25,981 nucleotides of DNA from Methylocystaceae bacterium (GTDB lineage: Bacteria; Pseudomonadota; Alphaproteobacteria; Rhizobiales; Beijerinckiaceae). Position numbers and translations under genes: made by a program. This document shows positions 6,726 to 14,467 of this stretch, piece after piece. The stretch is from assembly GCA_003152255.1 (NCBI GenBank), contig PLZT01000651.1, positions 1 through 25,981 of the forward strand. The letters run 5' to 3'. Positions within the stretch are counted from its first letter, which is position 1; every line of letters begins with the position of its first letter. The notes below the pieces were generated by a model. The model worked only from the letters and a program-made list of their open reading frames with translations. It was not told the DNA's origin and did not search any database.

Positions 6726-8548
6726 GATCGCCGCTCCGGAAAATGCGCGGAGGCGTCGTCGCGTCCGGTGAGTTGGCGCGCGCGAGCCAGCGCCGCGTCG
6801 AGGCTGAAGGCCGGTCGAAACTCTTCGTGCGACATGCGCCGGTCGTACGCCGCGCGAAAATTGCGCAAGCCGTCGAGAACCGGATTGGCGGCGGCTTGTC
6901 CCAGGCCGCAATGGCTTGTCGTCTGAAGCACGTGATCGAGGCGTTCGATCTCGACCAGATCGAGCGGCGATCCATTCCCCTGGTGGAGCTTGTCGAGGCA
7001 ATCGCGCAACAGCGCGGTCCCCACGCGGCAGGGCGTGCAGAAGCCGCAGCTTTCATGCGCGAAGAAATGCACGAAGTTGCGCGCGACCGCGAACATGTCG
7101 CGACTCCTATCGAACACCATCAAGGCGCCCGCCGTCGGCGCGTCCTCGAATGCGACGCGGCGCTGAAATTCATGCGGCGCCAGCGTTATTCCGGCGGCCC
7201 CGCTGAGCTGGACGGCCTGTGTATCCCTGGCGCCGCAGGCGCCCAGAACTTCCGTGATCGTCACGCCGAACGGAAATTCGTAAACGCCGGGCGCCGCGCA
7301 ATCGCCGGAGACGGACAGCAGCTTCGTGCCGGTCGAGAGCTTCGTGCCTATTTGAGCGAACCATTCGCCGCCGCGCGCCGCGATCATCGTCACGAGCGCG
7401 AGCGTTTCGACATTGTTGACGCTGGTCGGCTGGCCCAAATAACCCAGCGTGACCGGGAATGGCGGGCGTATGCGCGGCGTGCCGCGCTTGCCTTCCAGCG
7501 ATTCGATCAGCGCGCTTTCCTCGCCGCAGATATAGGCTCCGGCGCCGAGGTGAATCTCGATGTCGAAATCGAAACCGGCGACGTCGAGGATGGCGCCGCC
7601 AAGCAGTCCCTCCGCGTGCCGTCGCGCGCGCACTTGTTCGAGATGATCGCGCAGATAGCGATATTCGCCGCGCAAATAGAGGAAGCCCTTGCTGGCGCCG
7701 ATAGCGAGGGCCGCGAGCGTCATGCCCTCGAACACGTGATCGGCGAAGCGGGTTAGCAACACGCGATCCTTGAACGTTCCGGGTTCGCCTTCGTCTGCGT
7801 TGCAAACGATGACGCGCCCGCCGCCATCGGGCGTCGGCGCCTGCTTGCAAAACTCCCACTTTTGCGCGGTCGAAAAGCCTGCGCCGCCGCGCCCGCGCAG
7901 ATTGGCCGTCTTCACTTGCGCCAGCAACGCGTCGGCGCCAATCGCGACCGCGCGGCGCAGCCCTTCGCCAGGCGCGGGCTGGTCGCTCAGCAGAATGTCG
8001 CGACGGCGAATATTGTCCGCGACGCCGAAAAATTCCCTCGGCCAAGACTCGAGCGAAATCTGCTCGCGGATCAACTCGGCTAAGGCGTCGATGCGCTTCT
8101 CGTCGAGCCCGGTGATCGTCACTCCGTTCACCAAAGCGGACGGCCCCTGGTCGCCCATGCCGATGCAGGAGGTCGCGTCGACGCTGACCAGCCCGTCCTC
8201 GGAGAGCTTTCCGGGCTCGATCCACAGCCTTTCGCAAAGGCGCCGCATCAACGCCGGGGCGCCGTGCATCTCTTCGACGATATTGTCCGCGAACAGCACG
8301 CGATACCGCCCGACGGGGCGCGCATAAAGGAAACTGTAAAAGCCGACGACGCCCTCGACGCGCGCGCGCGACAGGCCGAGCGCCGCGGCGATGCGCGTGA
8401 CGGCGCGCGGCGGCAGCCAGTCGAGACGCTCCTGCGCCCTGATCAGGATTTGCAGCAGGCGCGTCGAATCGGCGCCGTGTCGCGCCAGCGCGTCGTCCAC
8501 GGCTTGGTCCAGATCGGTTATCGCGCAGGTCTGGGCGAGCTGAGACAT
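6722..8548 (-). CDS. hoxF: NAD-reducing hydrogenase diaphorase subunit HoxF (NuoE-NuoF-like fusion)
   Basis: This 608-residue protein fuses an N-terminal NuoE-like thioredoxin-fold domain (about 10-165) to a NuoF-like domain. The NADH/FMN region contains GRGGAGF (219-225), CNADEGEPGTFKDR (249-262), CGEESALIESLEGKRG (341-356) and RPPFP. The C-terminal [4Fe-4S] ligands are ESCGFCTPCRVG (C501, C504, C507) and HCGLG (C547). It binds NAD(H) and FMN and forms the electron entry/exit point of the soluble hydrogenase. The NuoE-like part lacks most cysteines of a [2Fe-2S] site: only C128 in SCIGMGDQGP remains at an expected place. This agrees with the known soluble hydrogenases, in which this domain carries no cluster. 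It is the first gene of the operon, with an AAGGAG 12 bases before the ATG. Confidence 0.97.
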   Translation of the reverse strand: MSQLAQTCAITDLDQAVDDALARHGADSTRLLQILIRAQERLDWLPPRAVTRIAAALGLSRARVEGVVGFYSFLYARPVGRYRVLFADNIVEEMHGAPALMRRLCERLWIEPGKLSEDGLVSVDATSCIGMGDQGPSALVNGVTITGLDEKRIDALAELIREQISLESWPREFFGVADNIRRRDILLSDQPAPGEGLRRAVAIGADALLAQVKTANLRGRGGAGFSTAQKWEFCKQAPTPDGGGRVIVCNADEGEPGTFKDRVLLTRFADHVFEGMTLAALAIGASKGFLYLRGEYRYLRDHLEQVRARRHAEGLLGGAILDVAGFDFDIEIHLGAGAYICGEESALIESLEGKRGTPRIRPPFPVTLGYLGQPTSVNNVETLALVTMIAARGGEWFAQIGTKLSTGTKLLSVSGDCAAPGVYEFPFGVTITEVLGACGARDTQAVQLSGAAGITLAPHEFQRRVAFEDAPTAGALMVFDRSRDMFAVARNFVHFFAHESCGFCTPCRVGTALLRDCLDKLHQGNGSPLDLVEIERLDHVLQTTSHCGLGQAAANPVLDGLRNFRAAYDRRMSHEEFRPAFSLDAALARARQLTGRDDASAHFPERRS

Positions 8549-8759
8549 TGGCCTATTTATCTCCTTCGCGGATGATACAGGTCATCGCCGCTAATATCGA
8601 GAGGCGCGACCCGCATTCCGTTCGTAGCGCCTGCATATGACACCGGCGCTTCGATTCTGTCGGGCTTGTTGCGGATTGCTCGTTCCTTGACCTCCGGCGC
8701 GGCTTCGGCTCCTCTGTCGGAAAACCCGGCGCGAAGACGCCGGGGCCGAGGAGACCGCC
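8549..8759. promoter_or_regulatory. Divergent intergenic region hoxF / glnE
   Basis: This 211-base gap separates divergently transcribed hoxF (minus) and glnE (plus) and must hold the promoters of both. For hoxF I see AAGGAG at 8561-8566 (minus strand), 12 bases from the ATG, which is slightly far but the only good Shine-Dalgarno. For glnE there is GAGGAG at 8748-8753 just ahead of its TTG. I found no convincing sigma-54 element (TGGCAC-N5-TTGC), although hox operons in some bacteria use sigma-54. A sigma-70-like pair at 8572-8600 would put the transcript start on the ribosome-binding site and was not accepted. Confidence 0.5.
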
Positions 8760-11681
8760 TTGCCCGAAACCAGCCTGCTGTCCCGCGCGAAAATTTTTAT
8801 CGAGCCCGCCGACGCCGCGGCCGGGCAAAGACAGCTGGAGCGCGTGCTGGAGCGGGACGCGGACGGCGCGCTGGCGGCGGTTCTCGCCGAGCGCCCGCCC
8901 GCGCGAAAACTGCTGCTGGGCGTGTTCGGCTGCTCGCCCCATCTCGCCAATCTGGCGGCGCGCGATCCGGCGCGCTTGGCGCGTTTGCTGCTCGTGGCGC
9001 CCGAGGCCGTCGTCGCCCGGCTGATCGACGAAGCGCGAGTCTTCGAGCCGGCTGACGAAGCCACGCTGATGCGTCTTTTGCGCCTCGTCAAGCAAGAGGC
9101 GGCGCTGGTCGTCGCGCTCGCCGATCTCACGAAAGTCTGGGACACGATGACCGCGACGCGGGCGCTCACGCAAATCGCCGACGCGACGCTGCGCGCCGCC
9201 GTCGCCTTCACGCTGCGCGAGGCGAGCATCGCCGGAAAGCTGGAGCTGCTCGATCATCGCGCGCCCGAGCGCGGCTCGGGCTGGATTTTTTTAGGCATGG
9301 GCAAGCAGGGCGCCTATGAGCTGAATTATTCCTCCGACATCGATCTCGTCGTGTTGTTCGACCGGCAGCGCGCGCGCGTGACGCGGCCGGACGAGGACGT
9401 CGATCTCTTCTCGCGGCTCACGCGGCGGATCGTCAAAATCATGAGCGAGCACACCGCCGACGGCTATGTGTTTCGCACCGATTTGCGGCTGCGCCCCGAC
9501 CCCGGCGCGACGCCGATCGCCATTCCGCTGGAGGCGGCCTATTCCTATTACGAAAGCATGGGCCAGAACTGGGAGCGCGCCGCCTTCATCAAGGCGCGGC
9601 CCGTCGCCGGCGATATCGAGGCCGGCGAGATTTTTCTCAAGGAGCTGGCGCCCTTCGTGTGGCGCAAATATTTCGATTTCGCGTCGATCGCCGATGTCCA
9701 TTCGATCAAGCGGCAGATTCACGCGCATAAGGGCCATGGCGAAATTGCGATCAATGGTCACGACGTAAAATTAGGTCGCGGCGGCATTCGCGAAATCGAG
9801 TTTTTTGTCCAGACGCAACAGCTCATCGTCGGAGGCCGCGACAACAACCTGCGCGGGCGCGCGACGCTCGACATGCTGGAGCAATTGGCGGCGAGCGGCT
9901 GGATCGAAGGTTTGGCGCGCGACGAGTTGACCGACGCTTATCTGTTCTTGCGCGATGTCGAGCACCGCGTCCAGATGGTCGCCGACGAGCAAAAGCATTC
10001 GCTGCCGCAAAGCTCGGAGGGCGTCGCCGTCATCGCTGCTATGATGGGCTTTGGCGGTTACGACGATTTCGCGCGCGCCTTGCGGCAACGGTTAGAGACG
10101 GTTCAGGGCCATTACGCCAGATTGTTCGAAAGCGCGCCGCGTCTTTCCTCGAACACCGGCAATCTGGTGTTCACCGGCGACGAGGACGATCCCGAGACGC
10201 TGGACACGCTGGAGCGGTTAGGCTTCGCTCATCCCAAAACCGTCACGGAGGCCGTGCGCGGCTGGCATTTCGGGCGCTTTCCCGCGATGCGCTCGGCCGC
10301 GGCGCGCGAGCGCTTGACCGAATTGACGCCGGCGCTGCTCGAAGCCCTCGCCGCGACCGGCGACGCCGATCAGGCCTTTTTGGCTTTCGATAAATTCGTC
10401 AGCCATTTGCCAACCGGCGTGCAATTGTTCTCGCTTCTGGTCGCGCAGCCGCGCCTGCTCGAACTCATCGCCAAAATCATGGGCGCGGCGCCAAAGCTCG
10501 CGTTCACGCTCGCCCGGCGCCCGCGCGTGCTCGCCGCGCTGCTGGAGCCCGCCTTCTATCGGGACACGCCCGGCGCCGCGGAATTATCGGCGCGGCTCGC
10601 GGCGCAATTTGGCGAAGCGCGCTCCTATGAAGACGAACTCGACCGCGCGCGAATTTTTGGCCAGGAGCAGAAATTCCTGATCGGCGTGCGCCTGCTCACC
10701 GGCGCGCTGTCGGCGCAAGAGGCGGGGCGCGCCTATGCGCTGCTCGCGGAGGTGGTGATCGCGGGCCTCATGGAGCGGGTCGAAGCGGAGTTCGCCAAGG
10801 CGCATGGCCGCGTTCTCGGCGGCGCGGCGGCGGTGGTGGCCTTGGGAAAACTCGGCGGGCGCGAAATGACCGCCGCCTCCGATCTCGATCTGATGCTGCT
10901 CTACGGCGCCGATCCGAACGGCGAGTCCGTCGGCGGCGAGCGGAGCCTGCCGGCGTCTCAATATTATGCGCGATTGACGCAGCGGCTAATCGCGGCGCTA
11001 TCGGCGCCGACCGCCGAGGGGTTGCTTTACGAGGTCGATTTTCGTCTGCGCCCGTCGGGCAACAAGGGGCCGATCGCGGTGCGGCTCGAAGCGTTTGACG
11101 ATTATCAAATCAACGAGGCCTGGACCTGGGAACATATGGCGCTGACGCGCGCCCGGGTGGTGGCCGGACCGAAAAGCTTCGCCATGCGCGTGGATGCATC
11201 CATCCGGGCCGTTTTTGCGCGCCCATGCGCGAAAATGCGCGTGCGGGAAGACGTGTTGTCGATGCGCCGGTTGCTGGAAAAGGAGAAGCGCGCCGATGCG
11301 GCGTGGAATATCAAATATGTCGCCGGAGGGCAAGTAGATATTGAATTCATTACGCAATATCTGCTGCTCATCCATGGCGCCGAGCATCCGCTATGCCTGT
11401 CGACCTCGACCGTCGAGGCCTTGTGGCGATTGGCCGACGAAGGCCTGCTGGAGCCCGCCGCGGCGCGCGAGTTGATCGACGCGGCCACGCTTTATCAAGG
11501 GGTTACACAGATCTCGCGGCTCGCGGTCGACGAAGACTTCGATCCCGCAAAAGCGCCGCGCGCGCTGCGCGATTTGTTGTCGCGGACGACGGAAGACCAG
11601 GATATTCAACAGGTTGAAGCGCGTCTGGCGCGAACTCAGGCCCATGTGCGCGATATTTTCACGGCGATCGTCGGCGAATAA
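8760..11681 (+). CDS. glnE: Bifunctional glutamine synthetase adenylyltransferase/adenylyl-removing enzyme GlnE
   Basis: This 973-residue protein has the expected duplicated architecture. The N-terminal nucleotidyltransferase domain (adenylyl removal) has GMGKQGAYELNYSSDIDL, with D193 and D195. The C-terminal domain (adenylylation) has LGKLGGREM and SDLDLMLLY, with D708 and D710. Both active sites keep their paired aspartates, so both activities should be present. GlnE covalently modifies glutamine synthetase in response to PII signalling and so adjusts ammonia assimilation to nitrogen supply. The start is TTG at 8760, the first possible start after an in-frame TGA at 8688, with GAGGAG 6 bases ahead; no ATG or GTG lies between. 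Length matches the family (about 950-1000). The next gene follows after a 144-base gap with its own candidate promoter. Confidence 0.96.
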   Translation: MPETSLLSRAKIFIEPADAAAGQRQLERVLERDADGALAAVLAERPPARKLLLGVFGCSPHLANLAARDPARLARLLLVAPEAVVARLIDEARVFEPADEATLMRLLRLVKQEAALVVALADLTKVWDTMTATRALTQIADATLRAAVAFTLREASIAGKLELLDHRAPERGSGWIFLGMGKQGAYELNYSSDIDLVVLFDRQRARVTRPDEDVDLFSRLTRRIVKIMSEHTADGYVFRTDLRLRPDPGATPIAIPLEAAYSYYESMGQNWERAAFIKARPVAGDIEAGEIFLKELAPFVWRKYFDFASIADVHSIKRQIHAHKGHGEIAINGHDVKLGRGGIREIEFFVQTQQLIVGGRDNNLRGRATLDMLEQLAASGWIEGLARDELTDAYLFLRDVEHRVQMVADEQKHSLPQSSEGVAVIAAMMGFGGYDDFARALRQRLETVQGHYARLFESAPRLSSNTGNLVFTGDEDDPETLDTLERLGFAHPKTVTEAVRGWHFGRFPAMRSAAARERLTELTPALLEALAATGDADQAFLAFDKFVSHLPTGVQLFSLLVAQPRLLELIAKIMGAAPKLAFTLARRPRVLAALLEPAFYRDTPGAAELSARLAAQFGEARSYEDELDRARIFGQEQKFLIGVRLLTGALSAQEAGRAYALLAEVVIAGLMERVEAEFAKAHGRVLGGAAAVVALGKLGGREMTAASDLDLMLLYGADPNGESVGGERSLPASQYYARLTQRLIAALSAPTAEGLLYEVDFRLRPSGNKGPIAVRLEAFDDYQINEAWTWEHMALTRARVVAGPKSFAMRVDASIRAVFARPCAKMRVREDVLSMRRLLEKEKRADAAWNIKYVAGGQVDIEFITQYLLLIHGAEHPLCLSTSTVEALWRLADEGLLEPAAARELIDAATLYQGVTQISRLAVDEDFDPAKAPRALRDLLSRTTEDQDIQQVEARLARTQAHVRDIFTAIVGE

Positions 11682-11708
11682 TCGAGTTTCCATTTTTTGA
11701 ACGCGCGG

Positions 11709-11737
11709 TTGACAACCGTCAAATCAGCGGGCTTAAG
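11709..11737 (+). promoter_or_regulatory. Candidate sigma-70 promoter of the parvulin gene
   Basis: A consensus TTGACA lies at 11709-11714. A 17-base spacer leads to a weak -10 (cttaag, 11732-11737). The -35 sits inside a small perfect inverted repeat, ggttg-a-caacc (11707-11717), which could be an operator. The following gene starts at 11826, leaving a leader of about 80 bases. The -10 is poor, so this is a candidate only. Confidence 0.4.
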
Positions 11738-11825
11738 CATAGTTTCGCCCTAATCGTCCCGCACGACTTTTTTGGCCGTAGCGGCGGAACGCGCCGGCCA
11801 AACGCCAATTCATTCGGAGAACCTT

Positions 11826-12776
11826 ATGTTATATGCCCTCAGGAATGCGCGCCACGACCATCGCGCCGCGCCCGAAGCCGTTGGTTTGACCCTCGGCCTG
11901 TGCGCCATTTTCGCGAGCGCGTTTTGCGTCCCGGCGCAGGCGAAGGTTCTCGCCAAGGTCAATGGCGTCGAGATCACCGACGATGACCTGAAGTTCGCGC
12001 TGGAGGATATTGGCGCCGGCATTCCGCGCCAGCTCGAGGGCAAGGCGCGCGAGACCTATCTCATCGACCTTCTCGTCGACGAGCAGCTCGTCGTGCAAAA
12101 GGCGCAGGCGGACAAGCTCTCGGAAACGCCGGAGTTCGCCAAGCGGCTCGGCTATCTGCGCGACAAGGCGCTGATGGAGACCTTGCTCGGCAAGGTCGCC
12201 AAGGACGCGGTGACGGACGCCGCGATCAAGGAAACCTACGACACCGCCGCCAAGGCCCAGAAGTCCGACACCGAATACCGCGCCCACCATATCCTCGTGG
12301 CGACCGAGGACGAGGCGAAGGCCGCGCAAAAGCGCATCAAGGGCGGCGAGGACTTCGCCAAGGTGGCCGCGGAGCTCTCCAAGGACCCGGGCGCGAAAGG
12401 CGGCGATCTCGGCTGGTTCACCAAGGATCGGATGGTCCCCGAATTCGGCGAGGCTGTCGGCAAAATGGAGCCGGGTCAGCTTTCCGACCCGGTGAAATCG
12501 CAATTCGGCTGGCACATCATCAAACTCGATGAAAAGCGGCCCAAGGTTTTCCCGCCGCTCGACCAAATTCGCGATCAGGTCGTGCGCTATGTGGAGCAGA
12601 AGGCGCAACGCGAGTTGCTGGTCAAGCTGCACGACGGCGCCAAGATCGAGCGCGCCGACGCGGCGCCGCCCGCCGCCAAGGACGCGCCAAAGGACGCCCC
12701 CAAGGACGCTTCGAAGGACGCCGCCAAGGACGCTCCCAAGACAGGCAAGGACGCCCCCAAAACCGAAAAGAAGTAA
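11826..12776 (+). CDS. Secreted parvulin-type peptidyl-prolyl cis-trans isomerase with charged repeat tail
   Basis: This 316-residue protein starts at ATG 11826, which has a ggaga Shine-Dalgarno 5 bases ahead. An in-frame ATG at 11772 lacks one and would bury the signal peptide. Residues 19-34 are hydrophobic and a cleavage site fits after AQA at residue 39, so the product is periplasmic or lipid-free exported. An N-terminal SurA/PrsA-like helical region precedes a rotamase domain (about 152-236) with YRAHHILV, KGGDLGWF and FGWHIIKL, the conserved parvulin blocks. Such proteins help fold outer-membrane or secreted proteins. The last 40 residues (276-316) are a low-complexity tail built from KDAP-type units. 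No operon partner is obvious: glnE ends 144 bases upstream and argJ starts 288 bases downstream. Confidence 0.9.
   Translation: MLYALRNARHDHRAAPEAVGLTLGLCAIFASAFCVPAQAKVLAKVNGVEITDDDLKFALEDIGAGIPRQLEGKARETYLIDLLVDEQLVVQKAQADKLSETPEFAKRLGYLRDKALMETLLGKVAKDAVTDAAIKETYDTAAKAQKSDTEYRAHHILVATEDEAKAAQKRIKGGEDFAKVAAELSKDPGAKGGDLGWFTKDRMVPEFGEAVGKMEPGQLSDPVKSQFGWHIIKLDEKRPKVFPPLDQIRDQVVRYVEQKAQRELLVKLHDGAKIERADAAPPAAKDAPKDAPKDASKDAAKDAPKTGKDAPKTEKK
12678..12775 (+). repeat. Imperfect 9-15 bp tandem coding repeat (Lys-Asp-Ala-Pro tail)
   Basis: The 3' end of the parvulin gene repeats a core of aaggacgc with variable linkers at least six times, encoding KDAPKDAPKDASKDAAKDAP and then a KTGKDAPKTEKK ending. 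The units vary at third positions, so the repeat is old or selected at protein level rather than a recent slippage product. Copy number may differ between strains. Confidence 0.75.
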
Positions 12777-12847
12777 GGCTCGCCTGGTCCAGGGCGCGCC
12801 TCCGGGCCAATGCGGCTTTTCTCGTAATATGACGTTCAACGGGCGGC

Positions 12848-12870
12848 TCGCGCAATCTTGGATTGCGCGA
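12848..12870. terminator. Hairpin downstream of parvulin gene, possible terminator without T-tract
   Basis: There is a perfect 10-bp stem, tcgcgcaatc / gattgcgcga, around the loop ttg, about 70 bases after the parvulin stop. It is followed by tccgggtttg rather than a run of T, so intrinsic termination would be weak. It could instead be part of a leader structure for argJ. Confidence 0.35.
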
Positions 12871-12919
12871 TCCGGGTTTGTTCGAGTAAGGGAGAGGTTC
12901 CCGATCCGTTCGGACGACG

Positions 12920-12956
12920 GGCGCATGGTCTTGGCGCATGATCCTGGCGCATGGTC
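12920..12956 (+). repeat. Three phased 13-bp direct repeats upstream of argJ
   Basis: The 11-mer ggcgcatgrtc occurs three times at exactly 13-base spacing, starting at 12920, 12933 and 12946 (r = g, a, g). Two variable bases separate the copies. The array ends 108 bases before the argJ ATG. The regular phase suggests either a protein-binding array or a local tandem duplication. Confidence 0.75.
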
Positions 12957-13064
12957 GAGCGACGGCAGGGGCCGAGCAAATTGTCAATCCGGGCGCCGAT
13001 TTTCGCGCGCCCGGCGCCGACCGTGTCGGCATGCCGCACACGAAGCTTTAAGGAAGTTTTCAAA

Positions 13065-14312
13065 ATGGCCAAGGCCGCACCTATTTCGCCGCTTGCTCCC
13101 AAAACGACCCCCGAAATTCCGCCGATCGACGGCGTGCGCTTCGCCGCCGGCGCCGCCGGCGTGCGCTACAAGGGGCGCACCGACGTGATGCTGGCGCTGC
13201 TCGACGAAGGAACGCGCGTCGCGGGGGTGTTCACCAAATCGAAATGCCCTTCGGCTCCGGTCGATTGGTGCCGGGCGCGCGTCGAGGGCGGCAAGGCCCG
13301 CGCGCTGCTCGTCAATTCCGGCAACGCCAACGCCTTCACCGGCAAGACCGGCAAGGACGCCGTGAAGCTTTCCGCCAAGCTCGCCGCGGCGGCGACGGGA
13401 GCCCCCGAGCGGCAGATTTTTCTCGCTTCGACCGGCGTCATCGGCGAACCGCTCGACGCCTCGAAATTCGAGGCGGTGTTGCCCAAGCTCGCGCGGGAGG
13501 CCAGCGCCGACGCATGGCTCGACGCGGCCCGCGCGATCATGACAACCGACACCTATCCGAAGCTCTCGACCCGCGTGGCGCTGATCGATGGGGTCGAGGT
13601 TCGCATCGCCGGCTTCGCCAAGGGCGCGGGGATGATCGCGCCGGATATGGCGACCATGCTGGCCTTTGTCTTCACCGACGCGGCGATTGGCGCCGACGCC
13701 TTGCAGACGCTGCTGTCGCGATCGGTGCGGGGCTCGTTCAACGCGATCACCGTCGACAGCGACACCTCGACGTCGGATACGCTGCTGCTGTTCGCCACGG
13801 GCGCCGCCGCGGCGCGCGGCGCGCCCGACATCGAGAGGGCCAACGACCGCCGGTTGGACGCGTTCCGCGCGGCGCTCGACGAGGTGCTGCTCGATCTCGC
13901 GCACCAGGTGGTCAGGGACGGCGAGGGCGCGCGCAAATTCGTCGAGATCGTCGTCGACGGCGCCGAGAACGACCGCGCCGCCAAGCGTATCGCGCTCTCC
14001 ATCGCCAATTCGCCGCTGGTGAAGACAGCGATCGCCGGCGAGGACGCCAATTGGGGCCGCGTCGTGATGGCGGTCGGCAAGGCCGGCGAACAGGCCGACC
14101 GCGACAGGCTGTCGATCTGGTTCGGCGGGGTGCGCGTCGCGCATAAGGGGCTGCGCGATAATGGTTACGACGAGGCGGCGGTGTCGGAGATCATGAAGCG
14201 CGACGAAATCGCGCTGCGCGTCGACCTCGGCATTGGCCTTGGGTCGGCCAAGGTGTGGACCTGCGACCTCACCAAGGAATATGTCGCGATCAACGGCGAT
14301 TACCGTAGCTAG
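13065..14312 (+). CDS. argJ: Bifunctional ornithine acetyltransferase/N-acetylglutamate synthase ArgJ
   Basis: This 415-residue precursor self-cleaves into alpha and beta chains. The cleavage and nucleophile motif [14 protein letters not shown] is present; cleavage is expected between A196 and T197, leaving T197 as the catalytic N-terminal threonine. Other family blocks are [11 protein letters not shown] (83-93), [27 protein letters not shown] and the C-terminal [16 protein letters not shown]. ArgJ recycles the acetyl group from N-acetylornithine to glutamate in arginine synthesis. Whether it also uses acetyl-CoA (bifunctional) cannot be read from sequence. The start ATG 13065 has AAGGAAG 8 bases upstream and matches family length. 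The gene appears monocistronic, with a strong palindrome just after its stop. Confidence 0.96.
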   Translation: MAKAAPISPLAPKTTPEIPPIDGVRFAAGAAGVRYKGRTDVMLALLDEGTRVAGVFTKSKCPSAPVDWCRARVEGGKARALLVNSGNANAFTGKTGKDAVKLSAKLAAAATGAPERQIFLASTGVIGEPLDASKFEAVLPKLAREASADAWLDAARAIMTTDTYPKLSTRVALIDGVEVRIAGFAKGAGMIAPDMATMLAFVFTDAAIGADALQTLLSRSVRGSFNAITVDSDTSTSDTLLLFATGAAAARGAPDIERANDRRLDAFRAALDEVLLDLAHQVVRDGEGARKFVEIVVDGAENDRAAKRIALSIANSPLVKTAIAGEDANWGRVVMAVGKAGEQADRDRLSIWFGGVRVAHKGLRDNGYDEAAVSEIMKRDEIALRVDLGIGLGSAKVWTCDLTKEYVAINGDYRS

Positions 14313-14331
14313 TCATTAGGCTCTTTGTGGA

Positions 14332-14374
14332 CTTTGTGTTCTTCGTGGTGAAAACAACCACGAAGAACACAAAG
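14332..14374. terminator. Perfect 18-bp palindrome between convergent argJ and TonB receptor genes
   Basis: The arms ctttgtgttcttcgtggt (14332-14349) and accacgaagaacacaaag (14357-14374) are perfectly complementary around a 7-base loop. The element lies 20 bases after argJ and about 95 bases after the convergent receptor gene, so it could stop transcription from both sides. No strong T-tract follows on either strand. The ttcttcgtggt/accacgaagaa core is like dispersed palindromes I recall in other bacterial genomes, so it may also be a mobile-type repeat. Confidence 0.6.
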
Positions 14375-14467
14375 GTCACGAAGATGGATAAGCATTAGAT
14401 TTCAATATTGGCGGGAGTTCGCGCGCGCCGCGCGGAGGAGCGTTCCCCCCGCGCCGCGCCAATTCGA

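Larger units (their letters stand above)
12777..13064. other. Intergenic region between parvulin gene and argJ
   Basis: There is no supported gene in these 288 bases. They hold a 10-bp perfect hairpin (12848-12870), a triplicate 13-bp direct repeat (12920-12956), and the argJ ribosome-binding site AAGGAAG (13050-13056). The argJ reading frame is open back to an ATG at 12951 inside the third repeat, but the extra 38 residues do not look like ArgJ. I saw no clear promoter. Confidence 0.6.

Noticed and set aside
8572..8600. A sigma-70-like promoter for hoxF (TCGATA, 17-base spacer, TATCAT on the minus strand)
   Set aside because: The predicted transcript start, near 8565, would fall on the AAGGAG ribosome-binding site, so it would not give a usable leader.
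12920..12956. Short regular repeats as a CRISPR remnant
   Set aside because: The units are 11 bases with 2-base spacing, far too short for repeats and spacers, and no cas gene is nearby.
12951..13064. An upstream ATG giving ArgJ 38 more residues
   Set aside because: It lies in the direct-repeat array and has no ribosome-binding site. ATG 13065 has a good one, and family proteins begin there.
12984..14144. A 386-codon minus-strand frame antisense to argJ, and a similar 365-codon one over the parvulin gene (11829-12926)
   Set aside because: Both are compositional shadows of well-identified proteins; neither has family motifs.
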